From Nonomuraea angiospora (GTDB lineage Bacteria; Actinomycetota; Actinomycetes; Streptosporangiales; Streptosporangiaceae), in NCBI RefSeq assembly GCF_014873145.1, contig NZ_JADBEK010000001.1, positions 124,001 to 188,000 of the forward strand: 64,000 nucleotides of DNA, read 5' to 3'. The translations under genes were made by a program, and so were the position numbers. The notes beneath the pieces are model-generated. The model ran no database searches. It had not been told where the DNA came from and worked only from the letters and a program-made list of their open reading frames with translations. How positions within the stretch are numbered: the stretch's first letter is position 1; each line of letters begins with the position of its first letter. Positions 7,315 to 15,822 of this stretch are shown one piece after another.

Positions 7315-10146
7315 TCACTGGCCGGGCTCGTGCGCCAGCACCTGCCTGGTCAGCTCCACCCGGCTGTTCACCCCCAGCTTGGCGAACGCGTGGCGCAGGT
7401 GGCTGTCGACCGTGTGCGGCGACAGGAACAGGGCGGCCGCCGCCTCCCGGTTCGTCATCCCCTGGGCGACGAGCCGGACGACGCGCAGCTCGGAGGCCGT
7501 CAGCGCCGTCCATCCGCGCCCTGTCGCCTCCGGCCGCGCCCTGCCCGCCGCGGCCCCGCACGACCGGTAGACCTCGACGGCCTCCTCCCGCTGCCCCGCC
7601 TCCGCCAGGGCCGCCGCCAGCCCGAGCGGTCGCGGGGCGCTCCGGTACAGCTCGACGGCCTCCTCCAGCCTGCCCTCCGCGTGCGCGAGCCCGGCCGCCA
7701 GGGATGTGACGCCGGGGTTGCGGCGGGCGAGATCCCGCGCGCACGCGACCACGCGCGGATCGCCCCGCCACCGCGCCGCCGTCCACGGCTCCTGCACGAT
7801 CAAGTACGCCAGCGCCCCGCCGTACGACGGGCTGCCACGGGAGGCGCCCGTCGCCTCGTCGAGGAGCCGGCGCCGCCACCGCAGCTCCTCGGACACCAGC
7901 CCGGGCCCATTCCCGGCCGCCCCGCTGCCGGCCTGCCCACGGCGGCCGGCCAGCTCGCGGCCCCGGTCCAGATACGCTCGCGCCGCCTCCGTCTCGTCCC
8001 GCAGGAGCGCCACGTGGCCGAGCACGCCGAGCAGCGCCGGGGCCAGCGCCATCGCCGAGAGCTGCCCGGCCACCCGCAGCCCCGCCTCGGCCTCGGCCGC
8101 CGCGTCGTCGAGCCGCCCCCAGGCCAGCAGCAGCTCGGCCCTGAAGCGGTGCAGCAGCGGCAGCGCCCACGCGGTGCCCAGCCGCCCGGCCTCCCGTTCG
8201 ACCACCGCGTACAGGCCCTCGGCCTCCTCGAACCGGTCCAGCGCCACCATCGCCGCGCCCAGCCACAACCGCGGATGCCGGTGGGCCGCCTCGCCGCCCG
8301 CCGCGTCGGCCAGCTCCACCGACCGTTCGGCGTGCCGCAGCGCGCCGTCGAGGTCGCCCCTGAACAGCGCCACGGTGGACCGCGCCTGCGACCCCACCAC
8401 CTCGGCGAACACCTCGCCCTCCGCGACCGCGCCAGCCGCCGCCTCCTCGGCCGCGTCGATCTCGCCGGTCATCATCAGCGCGTGGGCCCGTACGGCCAGC
8501 AGCCGCGCCCGCTCCCGACCCGGCACGCCCGGCCGGCCCAGCACCCGGCCGGTCCGCCGGATGACGCCCCGGTCGTCGCCGATGTGCTTGAGCGCCTCGG
8601 CCAGCCCGAGCGCGACCCCCGCCTCCTCGGCCGCCGAGAGCGGCACGCCGAGGCGGTCGGCCAGCTCCCGCGCCTCACCCAGCCGCCCCGCCGAAGCCAG
8701 CAACCGCACGGCCCCGGCCACCAGCGGCGCGGTGCTCCGCCCGACGTCGCCGGGATGGGCCAGTTCGAGGGCGCGCAGCATCAGGTCGGCGGCGGCCGAG
8801 GGAGCGGTGGCCGTCATCTCCTCGGCGGCCGCCCGCAGCTCCCGGATCGCCGCCGCGTCCCCCCGGCGCGCGCCGTGCCTCAGGTGCTCGGCCAGCTCGG
8901 CCGGCGGCCGGCCCTCGGCCCGCAGCACGGACGCCGCCTCCCGGTGCAGCGCCGTCCTGATGGGCGCGCCGAGCCCGCCGTAGACGGCCTCCCGGATGAG
9001 GTCGTGCCGGAACGCCAGCCGATCACCCTCACCGACGAGCGCGCCCGCCCCCACGGCCTCCTCCACGCGTTCGAACAGCGCTCCCGCCGGCACCCCCAGC
9101 ACCCCCGCCGCCTCGTGCACCGAGAACGGCCGCCGCAGCACGGAGGCCGCCTCCAGCAGCCGCCGCGCCCCGTCGGACAGGTCGCGCAGCCGCCTCTCCA
9201 CCGCCGCCACGAACCCGGCGGGCAGCTCCACCCCGCCACCCACCCCGCCACCTGCTGGGCCACCTGCCGGGCCACCTGCCGGGCCCCCGACCGGGTCCGC
9301 GCCGCCCGCCGCGCCGCCCGCCGCGCCCGCGACCTGGTTCGCGCCGCCCGCCACGACCTCGGCCACGCCGCCGCGCACCGAGATCCGGCCCTCGGCGCGC
9401 AGCCCCGTCAGCACCTCCTCCAGCAGGAACGGGTTGCCGCCGCTGCCGCGCACCAGCTCCAGCACCGACGGGCCGGGCGCGGCGCCGAGCAGGCGCGCGC
9501 CCAGCTCGGCCGCCTCCTCCGGACCGAGCGGAGGCAGCGGCACGCGCCGGGCGCCCTCCTCGATCAGCCGGTCGACCGCCTCCTGCCGGGGCAGCGGCCG
9601 CCGCCCCAGCAGCCACACCACGGGGGACCCGGCCAGCCCCGGTACGAGCTGCCGCAGCGCCAGGCAGGTCAGCTCGTCCGCCCATTGCACGTCGTCGAGG
9701 ACGATCGCCAGCGGCCGGGAGCGCGTGAAGCGCTCGACCGCCTCGCCGACCCGCTCGATCGACCGGAACCCGCCACCCCCGAACCCCGTGCCCAGCGGCC
9801 CGCCGTCTGCGGCGAGCGGGCGCAGGAGGGTGGACAGGGGAGCCACCCGGTCCAGCTCGGTGGCGCGGCCGAGCGCCACCGCCGTCCCGCGCGCCCGCGC
9901 CCGCCCCGCGGCCTCCTCCAGCAGGCGGCTCTTGCCGATGCCCGCCGGCCCCTCCACCACGACGCACCCCGACCCCGCCGCCAGGACCCCGCTCACGACC
10001 TCAAGCGCGTCCGTCCTGCCCACCAGCTCGCCGCCGACGACCCCGAGCCCGTTCGTCCTGCCCGCCGGCTCGCCGCCGACGACCTCGAGCGCGTCCGTCC
10101 TGCTCACCGGCTCCCCGCCTGCCGACGTCACGTCAGGGAGCTCCAC
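7315..10146 (-). CDS. Large ATP-binding LuxR-family (LAL/MalT-type) transcriptional regulator
   Basis: Up to 943 residues. An N-terminal AAA/STAND ATPase has Walker A GPAGIGKS (66-73) and Walker B LAIVLDDVQWAD (about 146-157). A Gly/Ala/Pro-rich linker (about 265-302) and a long TPR-like helical region follow, then a C-terminal LuxR helix-turn-helix (LTASELRVVRLVAQGMTNREAAAAL). This is the layout of LAL pathway activators in actinomycetes. The canonical family start VGR.DALEVV occurs three times in the first 50 residues because of a 42-bp triplication, so the real start may be further in. The annotated GTG overlaps the nucleotidyltransferase gene by 19 bp. Confidence 0.9.
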   Translation of the reverse strand: MELPDVTSAGGEPVSRTDALEVVGGEPAGRTNGLGVVGGELVGRTDALEVVSGVLAAGSGCVVVEGPAGIGKSRLLEEAAGRARARGTAVALGRATELDRVAPLSTLLRPLAADGGPLGTGFGGGGFRSIERVGEAVERFTRSRPLAIVLDDVQWADELTCLALRQLVPGLAGSPVVWLLGRRPLPRQEAVDRLIEEGARRVPLPPLGPEEAAELGARLLGAAPGPSVLELVRGSGGNPFLLEEVLTGLRAEGRISVRGGVAEVVAGGANQVAGAAGGAAGGADPVGGPAGGPAGGPAGGGVGGGVELPAGFVAAVERRLRDLSDGARRLLEAASVLRRPFSVHEAAGVLGVPAGALFERVEEAVGAGALVGEGDRLAFRHDLIREAVYGGLGAPIRTALHREAASVLRAEGRPPAELAEHLRHGARRGDAAAIRELRAAAEEMTATAPSAAADLMLRALELAHPGDVGRSTAPLVAGAVRLLASAGRLGEARELADRLGVPLSAAEEAGVALGLAEALKHIGDDRGVIRRTGRVLGRPGVPGRERARLLAVRAHALMMTGEIDAAEEAAAGAVAEGEVFAEVVGSQARSTVALFRGDLDGALRHAERSVELADAAGGEAAHRHPRLWLGAAMVALDRFEEAEGLYAVVEREAGRLGTAWALPLLHRFRAELLLAWGRLDDAAAEAEAGLRVAGQLSAMALAPALLGVLGHVALLRDETEAARAYLDRGRELAGRRGQAGSGAAGNGPGLVSEELRWRRRLLDEATGASRGSPSYGGALAYLIVQEPWTAARWRGDPRVVACARDLARRNPGVTSLAAGLAHAEGRLEEAVELYRSAPRPLGLAAALAEAGQREEAVEVYRSCGAAAGRARPEATGRGWTALTASELRVVRLVAQGMTNREAAAALFLSPHTVDSHLRHAFAKLGVNSRVELTRQVLAHEPGQ
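9995..10120. repeat. Three 42-bp tandem repeats in the 5' end of the LAL regulator gene
   Basis: Units at 9995-10036, 10037-10078 and 10079-10120 are close copies, each beginning ACGACC and encoding a version of VGRTDALEVVGGEL. Because the unit is 14 codons, the frame is kept. The innermost copy is the one in the normal family position before the Walker A loop. Confidence 0.85.
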
Positions 10147-10877
10147 CCGCGCACCCGCGCCCGCACCACCAGGTCGTGCAGCGCCGCCTCGGCCGTGGCC
10201 CGCTCAGGCAGCGCGGAGGAGTCACGCGCCTGCTCCAGCACCGCCGTCATCCGCTCCACGTCCGCCTCCAGGCCGAGCGTGGAGGGGGCGCGCACGTGCT
10301 CGGCCTCCGCCTTGGCGGCGACCAGATCCGGCAGGTACGCGGGCCCGTACGCGTACAGGCGCGTCAGGTCCGCCTCGAGCTCGCCGGTGCGCATGAGGTG
10401 CGTCCCGGTGGCCAGCACGCGGAAGGTGTAGAGCAGCGGCTTCAGCTCCAGGCGCTTGGTGAACAGCCGCCACTGCGTCCGCGCGAACCCCAGATAGTGG
10501 TGGGCGTGGTGCCGCGTCAGGCAGCCCGGAGCCAGCGCCACCAGCTCCTCGTGCACCGGCGACGACGTCACGACCAGCGGCGACAGCAGCTGCTCCAGCA
10601 CGTAACCGTTGCGCCCCAGCAGTAATCGGCAGAACTTGGCCAGGTCGTGCGTCACCAGGTCCACCTCGACGCCGTCGCGCGTCCACATCCGCTCCAGCGT
10701 CTGCGGCCCGTGCCGCAGCCCCGCCACCTCCTCCACGGGCAGCACGTGCACGCCGCGCAGGTCCACGTCCGAGTCCACCGAGGGGAACCCGTACAGGTGC
10801 GCCCCGCTCACCGTCGCGAACACCAGCGGGTACGGCTGCTCTCCAGCGATCTCGGGCAGCCATCCGGGCAGCTTCAC
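10128..10877 (-). CDS. Nucleotidyltransferase (RlaP/COG3541-like)
   Basis: A 249-residue protein of the DNA polymerase beta-like nucleotidyltransferase superfamily. Seen: the G-S-x-x-Y-G loop as SGAHLYGF and the paired metal aspartates in DSDVDLRGV (D36, D38), followed by a third acidic position in VEVDLVTHD. Members of this COG are largely uncharacterised; some are called RlaP. The start GTG 10877 overlaps the TGA of a 51-codon upstream ORF in a GTGA arrangement. That ORF carries a sibling of the same nucleotide-binding motif, so translational coupling is likely. Confidence 0.85.
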   Translation of the reverse strand: MKLPGWLPEIAGEQPYPLVFATVSGAHLYGFPSVDSDVDLRGVHVLPVEEVAGLRHGPQTLERMWTRDGVEVDLVTHDLAKFCRLLLGRNGYVLEQLLSPLVVTSSPVHEELVALAPGCLTRHHAHHYLGFARTQWRLFTKRLELKPLLYTFRVLATGTHLMRTGELEADLTRLYAYGPAYLPDLVAAKAEAEHVRAPSTLGLEADVERMTAVLEQARDSSALPERATAEAALHDLVVRARVRGWSSLT

Positions 10878-11029
10878 AGGTGCTCCTTCCGCACGCCCAC
10901 CAGGAACTCCTCACGCGTTTTCCGGTCCGGCCGCTCGGTGCCGGAGGTCTCCGTGCCCGGCCCGTACGCCCGGGACCCCATGACGACGGTAAGGATCATG
11001 TCATCGGTCACCCGGATATCTTGCGCCAT
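10874..11029 (-). pseudogene. 51-residue fragment of a second nucleotidyltransferase
   Basis: The ORF from ATG 11029 encodes 51 residues. MILTVVMGSRAYGPGTETSGTER matches the start of a COG3541-type nucleotidyltransferase, where one expects GSRAYGLAT.DSDTDRRG, but the metal aspartates are replaced (SGTER) and the frame ends after VGVRKEHL. It overlaps the intact gene by GTGA. It could be a decayed tandem copy or a retained small coupling ORF. No ribosome site is obvious. It is divergent from prpE with only 27 bp between starts. Confidence 0.55.
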
Positions 11030-11056
11030 GGGCCCGTGGACTGGTCTGATCGATAA

Positions 11057-12922
11057 GTGGGCGGTTATGACGAGGCTTACCGGCGCAGCATCGGGCGACC
11101 CGACGAGTTCTGGTCCGAGGCGGCACAGGGGATCTCCTGGGACGTGGCGCCGGCGACCGTGACGGCCGGCGGCCGGTGGTTCCCCGACGGGCGGCTCAAC
11201 ACCTGCTTCAACGCGGTCGACCGGCACGTGGCGGCCGGGCGGGGCGAGCAGGCGGCGCTGATCCACGACAGCCCGGTGACCGGGACGGCCCGCACGTTCA
11301 CCTACGCCGAGCTGCTCGACCAGGTGGCCAGGACGGCCGGCATGCTGCGCGACCTCGGCGTGACGGCCGGCGACACCGTGGTGATCTACATGCCGATGGT
11401 GCCGGAGGCCGTGGTCGCGATGCTGGCCTGCGCGCGGCTCGGGGCGGTGCACTCGGTGGTGTTCGGCGGGTTCGCGGCCAGGGAGCTGGCCGTGCGGATC
11501 GACCACGCCAGGCCCAAGGTGGTGCTCTCGGCCTCCTGCGGCGTCGAGCCGTCGCGGGTGGTGGCGTACAAGCCGCTGCTGGACGCCGCGCTGGAGCAGG
11601 CCGAGCACCGGCCCGCCAGGTGCGTGATCCTGCAGCGGCCGCAGGCCCTGGCCGAGCTCGACGAGGGCCGCGACCTCGACTGGGCGCGGGCGGTGCGCGA
11701 GGCCGAGCCGGCCGGGTGCGTCAGCGTGGCCGCCACCGACCCGCTCTACATCCTCTACACCTCCGGCACCACCGGCCTGCCCAAGGGCGTGGTGCGCGAC
11801 AACGGCGGGCACGCGGTGGCGCTGCACTGGAGCATGTCCCACGTGTACGGCGCCGCCCCGGGCGAGGTCTACTGGGCGGCCTCCGACGTGGGCTGGGTGG
11901 TCGGGCACTCCTACATCGTGTACGGGCCGCTGCTGGCCGGCTGCACGACCGTGCTGTACGAGGGCAAACCGGTCGGCACGCCCGACCCGGGCGCGTTCTG
12001 GCGGGTGGTGTCCACGTACGGGGTGCGCACGCTGTTCACGGCGCCGACCGCGATCAGGGCCATCAAGAAAGAGGACCCATCCGGCATTTTCGCGAAAAAG
12101 TGGGACCTGTCGGGGCTGCGGTACCTCTTCCTCGCCGGCGAACGCCTCGACCCCGACACCTACCACTGGGCCCGCGACCTGCTCGGCATCCCCGTCATCG
12201 ACCACTGGTGGCAGACCGAGACCGGCTGGCCCATCGCCGCCAACTGCGTCGGCATCGAGCCGCTGCCCCTCAAGCCCGGCTCGCCCACCAAGCCCGTCCC
12301 CGGCTGGGACGTGCGCATCCTCGGCCCCGGCGGTGAGGAGTGCCCGCCGGGCGTGGACGGCGCCGTCACCGTCAAGCTGCCGCTACCGCCCGGCGCGCTG
12401 CCCACCCTCTACCGCGACGAGGCCCGCTTCACCCGCTCCTACCTGGAGCGCTACCCCGGCCACTACCTCACCGGCGACGGCGGCCACGTGGACGCCGACG
12501 GCTACCTCTACGTCATGGGCCGCATCGACGACGTGATCAACGTCGCCGGGCACCGCCTGTCGACCGGCGCGATGGAGGAGGTCATCGCCTCCCACCCCGA
12601 CGTGGCCGAGTGCGCGGTGATCGGCGTGGCCGACGAGCTGAAGGGCCAGCTGCCCGTCGGGTTCGTGGTGCTCAAGGCGGGCGCCGAGCGCGATCCGGGG
12701 GAGATCGAGCGCGAGCTGGTCGCCCTGATGCGCGAGCGCATCGGCCCCGTCGCCGCCTTCCGCCGCGCCGTCGTGGTGGCCCGGCTGCCGAAGACGCGCT
12801 CGGGCAAGATCCTGCGGGCGACGATGCGGGACATCGCCGACGGCAATCCGTACACCGCGCCCTCCACGATCGAGGATCCGGCGGCGCTGCCGGAGATCGA
12901 GGAGGCCGTGAAGCGAACATGA
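11057..12922 (+). CDS. prpE: Propionyl-CoA synthetase (acetyl-CoA synthetase-like ligase)
   Basis: A 621-residue acyl-CoA synthetase of the AMP-forming superfamily. Seen: an ACS N-terminal domain (YDEAYRRSIGRPDEFW), P-loop YTSGTTGLPKG (about 234-244), adenylate motif HWWQTETGWPI, and the catalytic C-terminal lysine in RSGKILRATMR (K584). The sequence looks closer to PrpE than to Acs, so propionate is the likely substrate, giving propionyl-CoA. The lysine is the usual target of acetylation control. The start is GTG 11057 with no clear ribosome site. Confidence 0.9.
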   Translation: MGGYDEAYRRSIGRPDEFWSEAAQGISWDVAPATVTAGGRWFPDGRLNTCFNAVDRHVAAGRGEQAALIHDSPVTGTARTFTYAELLDQVARTAGMLRDLGVTAGDTVVIYMPMVPEAVVAMLACARLGAVHSVVFGGFAARELAVRIDHARPKVVLSASCGVEPSRVVAYKPLLDAALEQAEHRPARCVILQRPQALAELDEGRDLDWARAVREAEPAGCVSVAATDPLYILYTSGTTGLPKGVVRDNGGHAVALHWSMSHVYGAAPGEVYWAASDVGWVVGHSYIVYGPLLAGCTTVLYEGKPVGTPDPGAFWRVVSTYGVRTLFTAPTAIRAIKKEDPSGIFAKKWDLSGLRYLFLAGERLDPDTYHWARDLLGIPVIDHWWQTETGWPIAANCVGIEPLPLKPGSPTKPVPGWDVRILGPGGEECPPGVDGAVTVKLPLPPGALPTLYRDEARFTRSYLERYPGHYLTGDGGHVDADGYLYVMGRIDDVINVAGHRLSTGAMEEVIASHPDVAECAVIGVADELKGQLPVGFVVLKAGAERDPGEIERELVALMRERIGPVAAFRRAVVVARLPKTRSGKILRATMRDIADGNPYTAPSTIEDPAALPEIEEAVKRT

Positions 12923-12996
12923 CGGCCCGGTAACTTCCGCCGAAAGACCCGGTCGTACAGCGCATGATGGGACTCCCAGTCCCCGGGAGAAGGTAC

Positions 12997-15822
12997 ATGA
13001 TCGAGACCCCGAGCTACGCCGACGCCCTGAGGATCCTCGGGTGCAAGGACGCCCGGCTCGTCAAGGTGGTCGGGTTCGCCGCGGCGGCGGCGCGTACCGG
13101 CTGGGCGCTGGCCGGGGCGGGGCAGCTCGCGGCGGGCCTGGCCGACATGCGCAACAGCATCGTCGGCTACGGCGAGGACGTCGTGCGGCGCATGCCCGAG
13201 CTGAAGGGCGGCGTCGACCGGTTCACCCGCACCCAGCGGCTGGCCTCCGCGCACGCGGTGATCGTCGTCTCGGCCTATTTCGAGGCGCTCGGCGAGGCGA
13301 AGCTGCCGTTCACGCTCGACCAGCTCGACCGCGGCGGCAAGATCTCGCACGGCGTGCCGACCGCCGAGCGCTTCGCCCGGCTGGTGGCGAGCCTGCTGCT
13401 GGAGCGGCTGCCCACGCCCGAGCCGCACCTGCCCTACTCCGAGACCCGCCTCGCCGTGGAACGTGCCTACCAGCGCATGTCGGAGGCCATGGCCGGATAC
13501 GTGGGCGGGCTGAGCGTCTGGGACGAGCTGACGGTCGACGACCAGCTCCTGCTGCCCCGCATGCTGGCCGAGGGCCCGCCCGCCCGCGCGCTGCGCATCT
13601 ACGACGAGGACTACCGGTCGCTGGCGCTCGACAGCCACGAGTTCGGGGTGCGCAGCCTCGTCACCGAGCAGCCGCCGCCCGCCACGGCCCTGTCACGGGT
13701 GGCCTGGCTGCTGGCCGAACTGGCCCCGCCCCGGGTGGGCGACCGTCCCATGATCCACCGGGCCAGGATGGCCGCCAACGCGCTCGACCAGCCCCTCCTG
13801 CACGCCGGCAAGCTGCCCGAGGACGTCTGGCTCCCGCTGCTCGGCGAGGGCTACCTCAGCCCCCGCTTCCGGGTCGCCGAGCTGACCCGGGACGCCACGC
13901 CCGCGCAGCTGGACTGGTGGGCGGACCGGCGGCCGGTGCCCGACACCGAGGCCTTCCTGGTGGGCCACCTGACCTCGCTGCGCGCCACCCAGGCGCCGCT
14001 GCTCGTGCTGGGCGAGCCCGGCTCGGGCAAGACCAAGCTCACCGAGGTGCTCGCCGCGCGGCTGGCCAGGTCGGAGTTCCTGCCGATCCGGGTCGAGCTG
14101 GCCGGCGTGTCCGCGCGGGCGGGCATCACCGAGCAGGTCGAGCAGGCCCTCGGCACGGTGCTGGGGGAGGAGGTGGACTACGCGCGGCTGGTGACGGCCG
14201 CCGACGGGGCCATGCCGGTGATCCTTCTCGACGGGTTCGACGAGCTGGTCCAGGGCGGGGCCGGCCGCCACGACTACCTCGAACGGGTGCAGGAGTTCCA
14301 GGCCAGGGAGGCGGAGCTGGGCCGGCCGGTGGCGGTGATCGTGACCAGCCGCACGGTGGTGGCCGACCGGATCAGGTTCCCCAAGGGCCTGCTGGGGCTG
14401 CAGCTCCAGCCGTTCGACGACGGCCAGGTGCGGCAGTGGCTGAACATCTGGGACCAGCGCAACCGCGGCCTGCTCGCCCGTCGCGACCTCAAGCCCCTGC
14501 CCGCCGAGGCGGCGCTCGTCCACGGCGAGATGGCCAGGCAGCCGCTGCTCCTGCTGTTGCTGGCCCTCTACGACGCGGGCAGCAACGCGCTGCAGCGCGA
14601 CCACGGCCCGCTCGGCCGCGCCCGCCTGTACGAGGTGCTGCTGCGCGACTACACCGAACGCGAGACCGGCGGCGTGCGGCGGGTGGCCATCGACCAGGAG
14701 CTGGTCCTGCTCGGCGCGGTGGCCCTGTCCATGCTGGCGCGCGGCCGCCAGGTCATCACCGACGAGTCGCTCAACCGCGACCTGCCCGCCCTCTGCCAGG
14801 GCGGCGAGGACGACCCCGGCGACGAGGAGGACCGCGTCGACTGGGCGCGCAAGGCCACCGAGCGCTTCTTCTTCGTGCGCAGGAACGGGCACGCCTTCCT
14901 GCACGCCACGTTCGGCGAGTTCCTGGTGGCCTGGCTGACCATGTACGCGCTGCGCGACCTCGACCGGCGCCGCCGCCTGGCCGGGGACGAGCCGCTCGCG
15001 CTGGTGCAGGCCGTGGACGACGACCTGCTGTACGCGGTCACGTCCCACTCGTGCCTGGCCGAGCGCGGGCCGACCGTCGGGTTCGTCCTGGAGCTGCTGG
15101 ACGAGGTTCCCTCCGCCGTGCGCGAGCGCTGCGTGGACCTGCTGGCCGGGCTGCTGCGCCGGTCGCTGCACGAGCGGCCCCGCCGCCACTTCACCGGATT
15201 CCGGCCGGTGCGCCACACGATGACCCGCCGCCTGGCCGCCTACTCGGCCAACCTCGCCCTGCTCATCGTCTGCGCCTCCGAGCAGCCGGTCCGCGTGTCG
15301 TCGATCCTGTCCGGGCCCGACCACCTGGAGCAGTGGTCCTCGCTCAGCCACCTGTGGAAGGGGCAGCTCGGGCACGAGGGCTGGACCGGGCTGGTGACCG
15401 CCCTGTCGGCGCACCGCGTGATCGAGGACGGCAAGGAGGACGTCGTGCTCGGCGGCACCGGGACCGGCACTGAGACCGGCGGCATGGGCGACGTCGTCGT
15501 CGCGGTCGCCACCGGCCACTCGGCCCGGCACCGGCGCCTGCTCGACCTGCTGGTCGCGGCGCTGGGGGAGGGCCGCTTCCTGCCGTACCGGGACCGTCTG
15601 GCCATCCTCGACGAGCTGGTGCGGACCGTGGCCGTGCGGTCGCCGGCCATGCACCGGGCCCTGGGCGCGATGTGGGCCGAGGACGGCGCCGACCACGCGG
15701 AGCTGCGGCCGCTCCTGCGCGCCATGCTGGCCGACCCGGCCGACCGGGTGGGCACCTGGGAGCAGCTCGTCAAGGCGGGTGTCCCGGAGACGGCGCTCTG
15801 GGAGATCCAGGGCCTGGACTGA
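12997..15822 (+). CDS. NACHT-domain STAND NTPase, candidate antiphage sensor
   Basis: A 941-residue protein. Residues 1 to about 320 form an all-helical N-terminal region resembling the NACHT N-terminal helical domains of actinobacterial STAND proteins. A NACHT ATPase follows, with Walker A GEPGSGKT (about 339-346), Walker B VILLDGFDEL (about 408-417) and VIVTSRT (about 448). The C-terminal half is helical, a probable sensor. There are no transmembrane segments and no recognisable enzymatic effector. Bacterial NACHT proteins of this type include antiphage genes (established for the class); this one is untested. The ATG at 12997 follows GGGAGAAGG. The stop abuts the stop of the convergent histidine kinase gene. 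Confidence 0.85.
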   Translation: MIETPSYADALRILGCKDARLVKVVGFAAAAARTGWALAGAGQLAAGLADMRNSIVGYGEDVVRRMPELKGGVDRFTRTQRLASAHAVIVVSAYFEALGEAKLPFTLDQLDRGGKISHGVPTAERFARLVASLLLERLPTPEPHLPYSETRLAVERAYQRMSEAMAGYVGGLSVWDELTVDDQLLLPRMLAEGPPARALRIYDEDYRSLALDSHEFGVRSLVTEQPPPATALSRVAWLLAELAPPRVGDRPMIHRARMAANALDQPLLHAGKLPEDVWLPLLGEGYLSPRFRVAELTRDATPAQLDWWADRRPVPDTEAFLVGHLTSLRATQAPLLVLGEPGSGKTKLTEVLAARLARSEFLPIRVELAGVSARAGITEQVEQALGTVLGEEVDYARLVTAADGAMPVILLDGFDELVQGGAGRHDYLERVQEFQAREAELGRPVAVIVTSRTVVADRIRFPKGLLGLQLQPFDDGQVRQWLNIWDQRNRGLLARRDLKPLPAEAALVHGEMARQPLLLLLLALYDAGSNALQRDHGPLGRARLYEVLLRDYTERETGGVRRVAIDQELVLLGAVALSMLARGRQVITDESLNRDLPALCQGGEDDPGDEEDRVDWARKATERFFFVRRNGHAFLHATFGEFLVAWLTMYALRDLDRRRRLAGDEPLALVQAVDDDLLYAVTSHSCLAERGPTVGFVLELLDEVPSAVRERCVDLLAGLLRRSLHERPRRHFTGFRPVRHTMTRRLAAYSANLALLIVCASEQPVRVSSILSGPDHLEQWSSLSHLWKGQLGHEGWTGLVTALSAHRVIEDGKEDVVLGGTGTGTETGGMGDVVVAVATGHSARHRRLLDLLVAALGEGRFLPYRDRLAILDELVRTVAVRSPAMHRALGAMWAEDGADHAELRPLLRAMLADPADRVGTWEQLVKAGVPETALWEIQGLD

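Noticed and set aside
5573..8266. 897-codon minus-strand frame
   Set aside because: It crosses the GNAT, NAT and LAL genes antisense or out of frame; low-complexity composition typical of high-GC shadows.
6877..10431. 1184-codon plus-strand frame
   Set aside because: It is the antisense shadow of the LAL regulator, whose domain content is clear on the other strand.
13693..15696. 667-codon minus-strand frame opposite the NACHT gene
   Set aside because: Antisense shadow; His/Gln/Gly-rich composition and no domains.
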